Origin: Asterochloris sp. CNOR1
Taxonomy: Eukaryota > Chlorophyta > Trebouxiophyceae > Trebouxiales > Trebouxiaceae
Direction of reading: 5' to 3'
Assembly: GCA_963969365.1 (NCBI GenBank)
Contig: OZ017763.1
Span: 1,364,001-1,428,000, forward strand
Length of the DNA: 64,000 nt
The notes under the pieces are model-generated. The model was not told where the DNA came from. It saw nothing but the letters and a program-made list of their open reading frames with translations, and did not search any database. Positions 47,524 to 57,704 of this stretch are shown here, piece after piece. Made by a program: the position numbers and the translations under genes. Positions within the stretch are counted from its first letter, which is position 1, and each line of letters starts with the position of its first letter.

Positions 47524-47901
47524 TCACCTGCGGGAGTCAGCAGTGCGCAAAAGAACTGCCAGGCGTGCCAGTCCCACCTGCAAGAGGGAGACAAGCAGCA
47601 GCGTGAGCCTCAGGGCATGTCTCAGGGCATCTAGCAGCGCGGCGCACCTCCCCACAACAGATGACTTTGACCGAGGCTCAAACAAGACTTTGAACTCATC
47701 CCAGGTGCCAGGTTTCTGGGCGAGATCATCCCTGCCTTGATCTGGCAGATCTATTCCGGACCTGGCTTCCTCCTTGCTGGCAGCTGGTGTTTGTTCTGGT
47801 GCTGTGCTGACAGATGCAGAAAGTACAATCTCACTCTGTTTGGGAACCAGATTGCAAAGGTCTCGCCCGCCCCTTCTGATTGGATACCGCAGCAGCAGCA
47901 T
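47524..47901 (-). CDS. Possible 125-residue protein with hydrophobic C-terminal helix
   Basis: An uninterrupted minus-strand frame reads through DLPDQGRDDLAQKPGTWDEF, PRSKSSVVGRCAALLDALRH and a hydrophobic LRLTLLLVSLLQVGLARLAV stretch. It looks more protein-like than most frames here, but no family is recognised. Its upstream part contains TATCCAATCAG and GGGGCGGG, CCAAT- and GC-box-like promoter strings, so the first methionine may not be the true start. It could be an upstream exon of the 46752-47403 gene, although I could not find a phase-matching junction, or a separate gene. Confidence 0.35.
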   Translation of the reverse strand: MLLLRYPIRRGGRDLCNLVPKQSEIVLSASVSTAPEQTPAASKEEARSGIDLPDQGRDDLAQKPGTWDEFKVLFEPRSKSSVVGRCAALLDALRHALRLTLLLVSLLQVGLARLAVLLRTADSRR

Positions 47902-48101
47902 GCATCAAGCCAGCCCTTCACGCACGTGTGACGGAATTGAGAATTCTTGACCTGAAAAGCCGGGCCTGATACCCGGGACCTTCTGGTGTGATTGGTTAAA
48001 GCGGAGCCTCTCCTTGTGCCGCATGCCCTCCTGACGCCAGTCGTGGCCACTGCACCCATTCAAGCCTTTCCCGCGCACCTGGATCCGCTCATGGGGTCAC
48101 C

Positions 48102-50143
48102 ATGAAAATTGCAAAGGCCCCAGCATTGCATACGTTATGGTCGCACAGATCATCAGTGCTATGCTGGGGCATGCTGCTGCGCATCACGCTGCTGGCCTTG
48201 GGGCAAGTGCAGGACCATCTGCTGGCAGTCAAGTATACTGACATTGACTACCATGTCTACACAGACGCAGCATCCCTGGTGGCTCAGGGCAGGTCTCCAT
48301 ATGAGCGAAGCACCTACCGCTATACACCCCTGATGGCTTGGCTGCTGGTGCCGAACATCTGGCTGCACACGATGTGGGGCAAGGCCCTCTTCTGCTGCGC
48401 AGACCTTGCCGCAGCCTGGTGAGGCACAGCAACCCTCTGACTGACTGCATGCCTCTGTCTCACTCAGGCGCCTGTTTCTGCTTGCAGGCTGGTTCGGCTC
48501 GTACTGGAAAGGGTCGGCACTGGCAGAAAGCTGGTGCTGTGGAGCCAGGCTGCCTGGCTTTTCAACCCTTTTACTGCCACCATCTCCACTAGGGGCAGTG
48601 GGGAGTCACTGGTGGTGGTCATGCTGCTAGGATTGCTCTGGTGCTTGCTGCAAGGTGACATGCCCCTGTCTCAATTATGAGTCAAGCAAGTGCCAGACTA
48701 CAGCTGCAACATACTAGTTGCCCGCACCAGTCGGTGCTCTGTTGATGCTGCATGGCAGGACTGCTGCGCCCTCACCGCATCACTGGGTGGCGCCGGCTGC
48801 AGTCTGTGCCCCATGCATGGGGCTAAGCTTGCCTGCTTTAGAGGTGCCCCACACATTAGTCAAGCTGGCTTACTGCACAGACTGTGTTGCACAGGTGGTG
48901 CCTTGCCTCCTACGTGTGTCAGCAAAACGCTTTCCTGTAGACTGCAACGTGCCCCGATTTGGCGAGCTCTCACTGCCTGCAGGCCGCCACCTGACAGGAG
49001 CGGTGCTTTATGGCCTGGCTGTCCACTGGAGGGTGTTCCCAGTGCTGTACAGCCTGCCCATCTGGATCTGCCTTGGACACAGCAGGACTGCCGAGCAGCA
49101 GAGCACATCTGAATCCCTAATAAGTGCTCAAGAGGCAGGTGCTCAGCTGCATTGCATGCCTTCCGAGAATATGCCTGCGCAGTGTGAGCAAGTGAACAGG
49201 CGCCCAGACTGCAGCCATGTCTGGGTGCACGCTGCAGGCTGCAGCAACCTCACGCTGCTGCTCAGCTTCAGCCGCGCACAGCTGCAGTTTGCTGCCACCT
49301 CGCTGACCACATTCCTGGGCCTTGCCGCCATCTGCTATCACCTGTATGGCCAGCCTTTCCTGGAGGAGGCTTATCTATACCACAGCACCCGCAAGGATCC
49401 TCGCCATAACTTCAGCGTCTGGTTTTACCACATCTACCTGCAGACAGGCCTGCCGCCTGAGCAGCAAACAGACCTGACATGGTGGGCTCACATCATCTGT
49501 CCACGCACTGCCTGAACGCTGCACACTCCAGCTAATGCGATAACTGGCAACGGGACAAGTCTGGTGCAGGGCGGCAGCGATTGCTCAGGCCGGCTGTGCA
49601 GGACTGCTGGGTTTGGTGCACGCCCAGGACCTGCCATTCTGCATGGTCCTCCAGACAATGGCGTTTGTGGCCTACAATAAGGTGAGGTCTGGAGAGTATC
49701 TTTGAGCAGCTGTGGTGTCCCACCAAGGACACTAACATCAGCCTGCTGCCTGCCTGTGCAGGTCTGCACTGCCCAGTACTTCGTCTGGTGGATGTCCCTG
49801 CTCCCTCTGGTCATTCCTGGCCTGCATCCGCAGACAATCGTGAGCACAGAGTTTCGCTACGTTGTGCATAGAGGGCATACAGACCAAGGCAACTCACTGG
49901 TGCTGCTTGCAGGGACCAATCAGCATGGCTGCAGCGCTCTGGGTGGTGGCACAACTGCACTGGCTCGGCTGGGCATACCTTCTGGAGTTTCAGGGGATGA
50001 GTGTGTTCCTTGGAATCTGGCTTGCTGGCCTCCTCTTCTTGGCAGCCAATACAGCACTGATATGCCAGCTTATGTTGGTCTTCAAGCCTGCCACCTCCTT
50101 CAGAACACACATGTTGAAATTTACCATCCAGAGGACATTATGA
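48102..50143 (+). CDS. PIGM: GPI mannosyltransferase I catalytic subunit (PIG-M)
   Basis: Seven exons: 48102-48418, 48487-48654, 48983-about 49130, about 49243-49480, about 49566-49680, 49762-49839 and 49913-50143 (TGA). The first carries the DxD-type motif and its setting (YTDIDYHVYTDAASLVAQGR, SPYERSTYRYTPLMAWLLVP). Later blocks are NPFTATISTRGSGESLVVVM, GAVLYGLAVHWRVFPVLYSL, LYHSTRKDPRHNFSVWFYHI, VAYNKVCTAQYFVWWMSLLP and LLEFQGMSVFLGIWLAGLLF. These are successive conserved segments of PIG-M. The enzyme adds the first alpha-1,4 mannose to GlcN-PI from dolichol-phosphate mannose on the ER lumen side, with PIG-X as partner in animals. It is a polytopic ER protein. The middle junctions (near 49130 and 49480) are approximate. 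The tail MLKFTIQRTL is basic; no KKxx motif is seen. Confidence 0.9.
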
Positions 50144-51451
50144 AGACCTCAAGGGGTTTTATTGAAATTTGTATGACCGCATGCAACAGTGGCATGCAAG
50201 CAAGGACTATGGTGCAGTGCACTTGAGAAACACTCATGGAGCTGGCCTGCATCCACAGCTTGGAGGCCATGCCACCAGCCTGTAGTCAGGTGCCCTCCAG
50301 CCTTTGCTTGTGCCTTTGCTGGTGCCTTTTCTGTGACACCTGTTACCACCTGAGATGCAGAATTGCAGAAGAGAAGCACTATCTGCCTCCAGTGTCAGGC
50401 AGCGCAAAGTAGCTAGGCTGCTCAGACTGTCTCAGTGGGCACGCTTTGGTGCTGGATGTGCCCTTGCAGAGGCTGGCTTAACGAGAGGCCCTTCTGCATC
50501 CCAGGTTACTTTGTAAACTCCTTGTGCTCCACAAAAGCCACCCTCATGCAAATGACCTTGGCTCAGTGCAAGGCCCCGTTCCTTGCTGACTGAAGGACAG
50601 AATAGGGTCGTGAGGTGGAGGCAGGCATGAAGACCTTGGCATGGGTGCCCTGTACTGCTCACTCTGCAGCCAGGCATACAAACCACTGCTGCTGCACACC
50701 ACTGTTCCTGCCTTGCCCGTGGCAGACAGAGCCCTTCCCCAGCCGACACTCTGGGAATGAAGTCAGCTGCCATACCATGCTGCAGCCAGACCTGCTCTAG
50801 CCAACCTGGCAACCATGTATTCTCACCTTTGAGTGAGCACTCAGACTCAGCATCACCAGCAGCCTGGCAATCAGGGGTGTTCGAATGTGAATGCAGCTTT
50901 GGGGCCCAGCAACACTCTATCGCAGTCTGGCTGGCAATCTAGGTGCGCATGACGCCTTCATTAAGTAGACGTGCAGCAGCTTCTACTTGTTGCAGGGTCT
51001 GCAGGTGCAGACTCTCCCACTGTGTGTTGCAGACTGCCAGACCGCTGGGACCCATTCTTGTTAGATGATGAGGATGAGATTCACAAATTAGCAGCCTTGT
51101 CAATTGTGAGGAACTCTAGGTCTGCAGAAGGCCAGCTATATATCGCACACAGGTAACTTCATCGAATGCATACAGCCTTGAATAGCGCTTGTGTGCGCAG
51201 GGTTCAGTGCAAAAGGGACCATGTTCAGTGTCGCGACAGCTTTGCCCAGACACAGGCAACATGAGCAGGCCTTAGGCCCGCTTCAGTCCTGCAGGCACAT
51301 TATTAGAGCCTGAGAACAGTCCCAGCAGTAGTCTTTGATGGAAGGACTCAATACGACCTACCTTTGAAAGCAAGCGGCCTGCGCGCCACTCTGCTCTTGC
51401 GCCAAATTCCGGGCTCAGTATGAATCATCAGCCAACAGGCTCGATGGCAGC
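50144..51451. other. 1.3-kb spacer with no certain gene
   Basis: A plus-strand stretch near 51030-51150 reads CRLPDRWDPFLLDDEDEIHK and then LAALSIVRNSRSAEG, which is protein-like and could be an exon or a fragment. No start, partner exon or family match was found. The rest shows nothing recognised. Confidence 0.4.
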
Positions 51452-52250
51452 TCAGCTGGGCACCTGGTCAGCTCCAGGAAGCTCCAGCTCCTTGAGAAGT
51501 GCTCTATATGCAGGCTGCAGAATGTGAAGGCGTGGCCTCATGCGGCGGAATCCAACCGCCATCTTGCGTTGCCCTCTGAGAATGAAGGCTATGTAAAAGA
51601 AAGCTTTGCTTGTGGTCACAGCCTGCAAGTAGCATGAGGGCCACAGCATGTTGGGCCGTCAGACTGGCATGACACATTGAGGACAGCAGCAGGCTATAGA
51701 ATCTGATGCTGCACCAGCCAGCTGCAGATGCAGACTGGCATGGATTCAGGCGAATTGCAAAGCAGTTGAGTTGGTGCCTGCACACTTTCACCTTTTACCT
51801 GCTCGTATCTCAGCATGCATAAGCTGAAACTGAGGCAGGTGGCTGGTGTTGGGCACAAGGAGAATCTTTGCTCTCCAGCCTCCCAATCAGTTCGACACAC
51901 TGCTCATGGCGTGCCGGAAGCTGGTGGCCCACGCTTAGCAGCCTGCTCTTGATCACCTCATTGATGATGACGTCCTGGATGAGCGCTGCGTCCAGCACTG
52001 CGCTGCTGCCCATCCCGCAGACTGTGTGCGTCTCCAGGACCACTGCCAGGCCAGTGATGACCATAATGGACTCGCGCAGGGGTCGATGCAGCTTCCAGCC
52101 AGCCAGGCTGATGCCTGCCAACAAAATGATGGCGACCTGCAGGGCAATGAGACAGATTGCTGGTTTTGTCTGACATTCACCAGCACCCCTGTGAAGGAGT
52201 GTGCTTACCATGAGGGAGTTCTGCATGAGTGCTGCAGCGGCCTGCATGAG
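51452..52250 (-). CDS. Unrecognised membrane protein, 3' exons only
   Basis: Three exons are supported: 52209-52241 (ALMQNSLM, donor GTAAGC), about 51860-52136 and about 51452-51622. The second encodes a helix (VAIILLAGISLAGWKLHRPL), a second one (IMVITGLAVVLETHTVCGMG), then DAALIQDVIINEVIKSRLLS and RHEQCVELIGRLESK. The last reads AVTTSKAFFYIAFILRGQRK, then RMRPRLHILQPAYRALLKEL and a stop after GADQVPS. At least two or three membrane segments are likely. The 5' part should lie between 52250 and 52830 or be absent; I could not find it. I do not recognise the family. Confidence 0.5.
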
Positions 52251-52832
52251 AGGATGTCATCTGCTCAGTTGGTGCACGATCTGCAACGGCTGCCTTACGA
52301 TCAGACTGTGCTGCTCACTACAGCCAACACTATGAAGCCAGCTGCATGGCACAGCTCCCTTGATCGCTTCCCGCCTGATACAGTCAAGTGTAGGCAGTGC
52401 TGATTGGGTCTGTGCTGCTGTAGTTGCATCAGGAATATAACATTCCAACAAGGGCATAGCGATGCAGTGGAGAACTAGGTTATGAGGTTTCTGCTTCTAG
52501 TACAGATCAGCCATGTCACACGTCAGGGGAGTTGCATCTCGGGGTGCACAGTGTCCCAGTGCTCGCAGAAGCTGTTGTCATGTCACGCGAGAGAAGTCCA
52601 CAGCAGCAAGGGTGCGTTTCCAGATGAATGAAGTATTGCCACAAACGGTGCTGTCACTCAAATGGTGGTCTGTGCAGATGGCAGCCACAAGGGAAGCGGT
52701 GCCTGCACCCATAGACCTGCCAGACAAGCTCAGCGCCAGGACTCGCCCTGTCAGGCTGTCGTAAGGCCCCTGTCTTTGCAGTCAGCACACTCTGGGACAC
52801 AGCACTGATCACCAGCTGCTGCTGCTTGCAGC

Positions 52833-55206
52833 ATGGCAGGATTGAAAGGCCCAGAGTGTGCTCAGCTTCTCGAAGAAGCCTTGATCAAGGTGGAGGGGGT
52901 GTCTGACGTGGCCACTGACATCAATGCAAGGATCCTCACGCTGACGGCACCAGAGAATGTCTCCGTCAGGTGCAGCCTGCACCATGCTACCGCCTGAGAC
53001 TGCACTGTGCTTCTGTAGCCAGACATCTGAATGCTGCAGGCAGCTGATGGAGACAGTCAGAAGCATGGGTGCTGGATACAGAGCTGCTCCATACTCTTCC
53101 AGCAAGTGGACCTGGCACTATCAGGGGCACAGTTGGGATGTGAACTATGCAGAGGTTGGCCGCGGCGCAAAGACGGTGGTGCTGGTGCATGGGTGAGCGC
53201 CTAAGCTTTCTGACCAAGCCAAGCTGGCACACACTGTGCTCCTGCCATAGCACTGCTTTTTGAGCTTGCCCTGCCTGCTGGTCAGAGTCTGCGTGCGCAG
53301 TGATGATAATAGGACACGGATCCTCATGGCAGCATTCTGTGAGCCTGGGAAGCAACACCCTTTCCTGTAGCCTGGCTGCTGCTTACAGATTTGGGGGCAA
53401 CACCCTTCACTACCGGAAGCTGGCGGCAGACTTGAGCGAACAGCACAGGGGTGAGCCAGAGCTCTCAGGCAGTCATGGCTGCTTCCTGGGCACATGACAG
53501 GAACCTCTCCACCGCCCTGCAGTGCTGGCAATCGACCTCCTGGGGTTTGGGGCCAGTGCCAAGCCCAGGGAAGCAACCTACAACCCACACCTCTGGCGGG
53601 ATCAGGTCTCCCATTTTATCCAGGCGCACTGCAAACCAGAGGAGGATGTGGTCCTGGTGGGCAACTCCATAGGCAGCCAGGTGAGCCACAACTGACACCA
53701 ACAGGCTTAGATTGAGCCTTGGCTGGCACGACTCTGTGCAGTGTCGTGGCGACAGGGCAAAGCAATAGGGCCCAGCTCAAGGTTGCCTGGACGGCTCACC
53801 TCTGTGCAAGCATCATGTCTTTGCCCTGCTCAGCTCTATGGACGCTGACTGGCAGCGCAGACAGGCAGCTAGAGCCTTGGGAATGCAAGCTGTCAAAGCT
53901 GCAGTTGCGTGAGGCCGCCTGCACCACGCAGTCCTGTGCCCTGCCTGGTGCAGGTGTGCTTGTACGTGGCAGCCACCAGGCCTGACCTTGTGCATGGCCT
54001 GTGCCTGCTCAATTGCTCAGGCGCCATGAATCAGAGGGGGCTGTACCAGGACAGCCTGACGATGCGTTTAATGATGCCCGTTTTTGCACTGCTCGAAGCC
54101 CTGCTCAAGCGGGAGAAGGTGGCAGCCTGGGCCTTCAAGAAGTTCAAGTGAGCCAGCTGCATGTGGAGGAGCTTTCTTGATCGCTGCAGCCTTCCTGCAG
54201 CTGCATGCATATGCACGTGCGCCAGCCAGGTCCTCTCCAAAGGGTTGCAGCTTTGCTGATGGCTGGAGCTGTCCAGCAGGTGCACGCATGTCCAGGGTCA
54301 CGTGGCACTGTTGTGATGGCTTCAGCTGCCTCAATTGCTTGAGCTCAGAGGGGTCACGCTGCACTTTATCCAGGTTGGGTGGCTGCTCAGCTTGATAATC
54401 ATCTCAGGATGGCCTCTGCACATTGCAGGTCGCCAGAAAGGATAGCAGAGGTGCTGACTTACTCCCCTCGTCCGGACATGCCGCCGCCATATGCTAATCC
54501 TGACGCAGGTGGGGCCAAGCATTCTCTACTGCACATCTGCTCTTGTTTTGTCGCACGACTGCTTGACTGCTTCTTGTCAAGCCCTGACATTAAAGGTGCT
54601 GTTGCAGTACATGACGAGCTGGTTAAAATCTTGTGCGAGCCATCAGATGATGAGGGGGCAGCAGGGGTGTTTGCACAGTGAGCTCTCCTGCCCGCGGTTC
54701 GCTGAGTGTCCTGCCTGCATTGTGCTGTCAGCCAGGGCATCATGACCGCTGCCACTTCTGCACATGCCAGCAGAACTATGGTGGTGCAGCGAGCAGAGCT
54801 CTTGTGGGTGGCGACCATGACTTGCTTGACTGACTTCTAAAAAGCTGCTGAGCACCCATGCAGGACCTTCACGGGTGACCCTGGGCCAAGGCCTGAGCAC
54901 TTGGTCAAACAGCTGGACTTCCAGTCATGCCCAATGATTGTGCTGTGGGGCGAACAGGTTTGAGATATGTCTAACATGCTAGCATCACTTGCCCATTGCC
55001 GTCTCTGACAGATGCAATCCCTGCAGGATCCATGGACGCCCTTGAACTACCCGCTGGGCAAATTTTTCATTGATCTGGCTGCCACTAATGCTCATGTGGA
55101 TATGCACATCCTGCCGGAGACAGGTCACTGCCCAATGGATGACCGTCCTGAAGCTGTGGCAGAGAAGCTTATGCCCTGGCTTGACAAAGTGCAGCGTGTG
55201 CACTGA
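52833..55206 (+). CDS. Heavy-metal-associated-like domain fused to a pheophytinase-like alpha/beta hydrolase
   Basis: Exons: 52833-52969, 53040-53192, 53389-53450, about 53522-53680, about 53953-54149, about 54430-54510, about 54609-54680, about 54863-54957 and about 55027-55206. The N-terminal 65 residues read AGLKGPECAQLLEEALIKVE, GVSDVATDINARILTLTAP and RQLMETVRSMGAGYRA, the beta-alpha-beta-beta-alpha-beta pattern of HMA domains. The metal CxxC is reduced to a single Cys (GPEC). The hydrolase follows: KWTWHYQGHSWDVNYAEVGR, VVLVHGFGGNTLHYRKLAAD, VLAIDLLGFGASAKP, nucleophile elbow VLVGNSIGSQ, PDLVHGLCLLNCSGAM, cap-to-core strand CPMIVLWGEQ and the catalytic-His end ETGHCPMDDRPEAVAEKL. The core is closest to plant pheophytinase-like hydrolases, which remove phytol or act on plastid esters. 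The first three junctions are in phase. No transit peptide is seen at this start. The substrate is unknown. Confidence 0.82.
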
Positions 55207-55469
55207 TTCTTGCCACAGCTTCATTGTCGTGCGGATGTTGACACGCTGCACTGTGCTGATTGTGCACGTGCTTACATTCTCTCTTTTGAGATCCACTGCT
55301 GTCGATACGCTTTTGACTCAGATGCAGCTGAATGCTGGCCTTTGTGCCAGTGAAACAGAAAGTTGTGTGGTACAGAATTGAAGGGCACTGGATAATGTCT
55401 TGTCTACAGATGACGTAAAGTTCAATGCCATGTGAGATGAGCATGGGCTTGACATAGCAGCATGTAGCA

Positions 55470-57636
55470 TCAGACTGGGTCCTTATACTGAGCATAAACA
55501 GCATCTATCTCTGAGATCGCCTCCTCTGGCATCTCCTTGTCAAATGCTTGCAGGTTCTCCTTGAGCTGTGTCATGGATGTGGCTGCACAGCAGCACATGG
55601 GCAGTCCAGGGCAGCTCAAAGCAGGCGCAGACAACCAGCGTCTAGGACCTGAGCACTACGCCATTTTACTCACCGCCTATGATAGTGCTTGTCACAAACC
55701 AGCGGCTCTTGCACCAGGCAAGTGCCAGCTCAGAAGGCGTCACTGCAGCCAGCAACGTACAGTGTGGGATCAGAGGGAAACCGCAGGCACTCTTTCACTG
55801 ACAGCGCGGCTGCAGTCAAAGTGGACAGAGCTGCTGGGAATCCACGTCCGCGCAGGCAGCCCTGAGCTGAGGCATACTCACTATCATACTTCTGGGCAAT
55901 TTTACAGTACTCCTCCAAAGCAGCTGTGGGTCTCTCTGCTCTGTAGCGTGCCATGTACCCCTTGAAGAATTCCATCCTGGCGCCCTTTGGGCTGGCACCA
56001 TTCAGGTATTTGCCTGTTGTCACCATTGATGAGAGGTGGTCAACTGAGGCAAGTGGTGTGATTGCAGCAGAAGTAATGGGAACGGCAAATCGAGACCTAT
56101 CCAGCGCTGAAGGACAGCGACACTACTCCACCCACCTGAGAGCACACCTCCAGCCAAAGGCGAGTAGGCCAACAGCCCGACGTTGGCATTCTTGGGGCTG
56201 CAAGTCTCGCATAGGTCAGTCTCAAATGCAGTCCGCACCAGCAGATTGTAGCAGTTCTGGATGGAGATGATCTTAGGCCCACCAGACTGGGCTGCGCACA
56301 TGACCCACTGAGCCACACCCCAGCTTGTCTCATTGGAGACACCAATGTGCCTGACCTGCAGGACAGATGTCAGCTGACTGCAGAGCAGAGTACATTGGCC
56401 TAGGCTAGTCGTGAGTGCTGCCTGTTCCTGATTAGCACAACACAACAAATGCATAACATTGTGAGATGGATGGCAGATTGACCTGCCATGGAACACCTCA
56501 CCTTGCCTGCCTTCACAACTCTGGCGAGTCCTTCCAGCTGCACCTCAAAGGGCACATCATCTGGCCGTTCATTTTTGGGGTCATACCCTGAGGCTCCAAA
56601 AAGGGGAACGTCTACACGGCACAGCACGGACGTTGTGTCACCTGCCGTCAGCAGGGATCACACAGATGACAGCATAGAAGGATGCTGCTGGCAGCTCACA
56701 TCTGTCAGGCCAGTGCACTTGGAGCAGGTCTAGGTAGTCTGTGCCTAAGCGCTTCAGGCTCTGCTCAACACTCTGCTCTATCTGCTCAGGCGTGACTCTG
56801 GGAGTTGTGCCAGGCCGAAGGTACTGATTTTGATCGTTTCTGCCTGACACCTGCAGCCATGGCAGCACAATTGCAAGCCTGCTGCTAAGTTGCTTCAGCA
56901 GCAGCCAAGCAGTTGCTCTTGCAACCATGATGGTGCCCCAGCAGTTGCAAATGATTGGGCAGCATCATGGGCTTGCCTTTGATGCTAGCACAATATCCTC
57001 TCGCTTGACATGGCTGCTGGCTAGCCATGCACCAATGGCCCTGTCAGTGTTGCCCTGCATAGAGAGGGCTTCTCAGCAGCGCTTCGTGCACAGCATGGAA
57101 GATGGCTCCGGCAGTGGACAAACTAGCTAGTGGGCTTGCCTGGATCTCTGCCTTGGGAGGCACAGGGTAGGCCTCAGCAGTGTCTATGAAGTTGATGCCC
57201 TGGTCTACAGCATAGCTGCATGAGTAGAAGTGCTTACTCTCACTGACTGCAAGAAGGGCAAATGCAAGACAGACAAGGCTGACAGTCACCTGAGCTGCCT
57301 TTGAGCTTCATCGTTGCCTGGATTCTGCATGCCGCCCCAGGTCATGGTGCCCAGGCAGCACTCTGCAGGTCAAGACAAGGCTTGAGTGTGGGACGGGAGC
57401 ACAGCAGCAAATGCATGCACCGCTACATGCCTCCAACCTGACACTATCAGATCACTATCCCCTAGCTTGACTCTGGAGGAAGCCCCTGTCTTTGTAATGG
57501 GAGCCTCTGCGACAGCTGCCCGCACACTGAACCTGTTAGAGATCCTGCCACCGTCATTTGTGCACCTGGATAGGCCTGGGTGACACCTGGGGAGGCTCTG
57601 CATGGCCGGCATTGCCATGATGATGATGATGGCCAC
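55470..57636 (-). CDS. Aldo/keto reductase, Tas-type, probably plastid-targeted
   Basis: Ten or so exons run from 57636: about 57445-57636, 57290-57372, 57140-57220, 56976-57056, about 56703-56853, 56506-56615, about 56130-56355, about 55888-56030, about 55665-55740 and 55470-55580. After a basic leader (MAMPAMQSLPRCHPG...NRFSVRAAVAEAP) come VKLGDSDLIVS, CLGTMTWGGMQNPGNDEAQ, QGINFIDTAEAYPVPPK (Asp and Tyr of the catalytic tetrad), RLGTDYLDLLQVHWPDRYVP (the His of the tetrad), HIGVSNETSWGVAQW, SIQNCYNLLVR, GLLAYSPLAGGVLSG and a C-terminal TPSELALAWCKSR...TTIIGATS-type NADP site (STIIG, ATSMTQLKENL). This is the Tas/At1g04420-like subgroup of NADPH aldo/keto reductases that reduce carbonyls. 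Two introns start with GC (CCAG|GCAAGC at 57139, AAAG|GCAAGC at 56975). Confidence 0.88.
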
Positions 57637-57704
57637 GCAGGCAAAAATAGCTGTATCAGATCGGCCCCTGAAGGATTAGGGATTTCATTCAGCAGTAACT
57701 CAGC
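57637..57704. promoter_or_regulatory. 68-bp divergent spacer between AKR and kelch start codons
   Basis: The inferred start codons at 57636 (minus) and 57705 (plus) are only 68 bp apart, so promoters and 5' UTRs must overlap or lie inside the opposite gene. One start may be downstream of the chosen one: the AKR leader has further methionines at residues 7, 9 and 12. Confidence 0.5.

Noticed and set aside
47935-48000. tRNA-like palindromic stretch (CCGGGCCTGATACCCGGG)
   Set aside because: No acceptor stem or TTCRA loop could be matched; probably promoter-region sequence.
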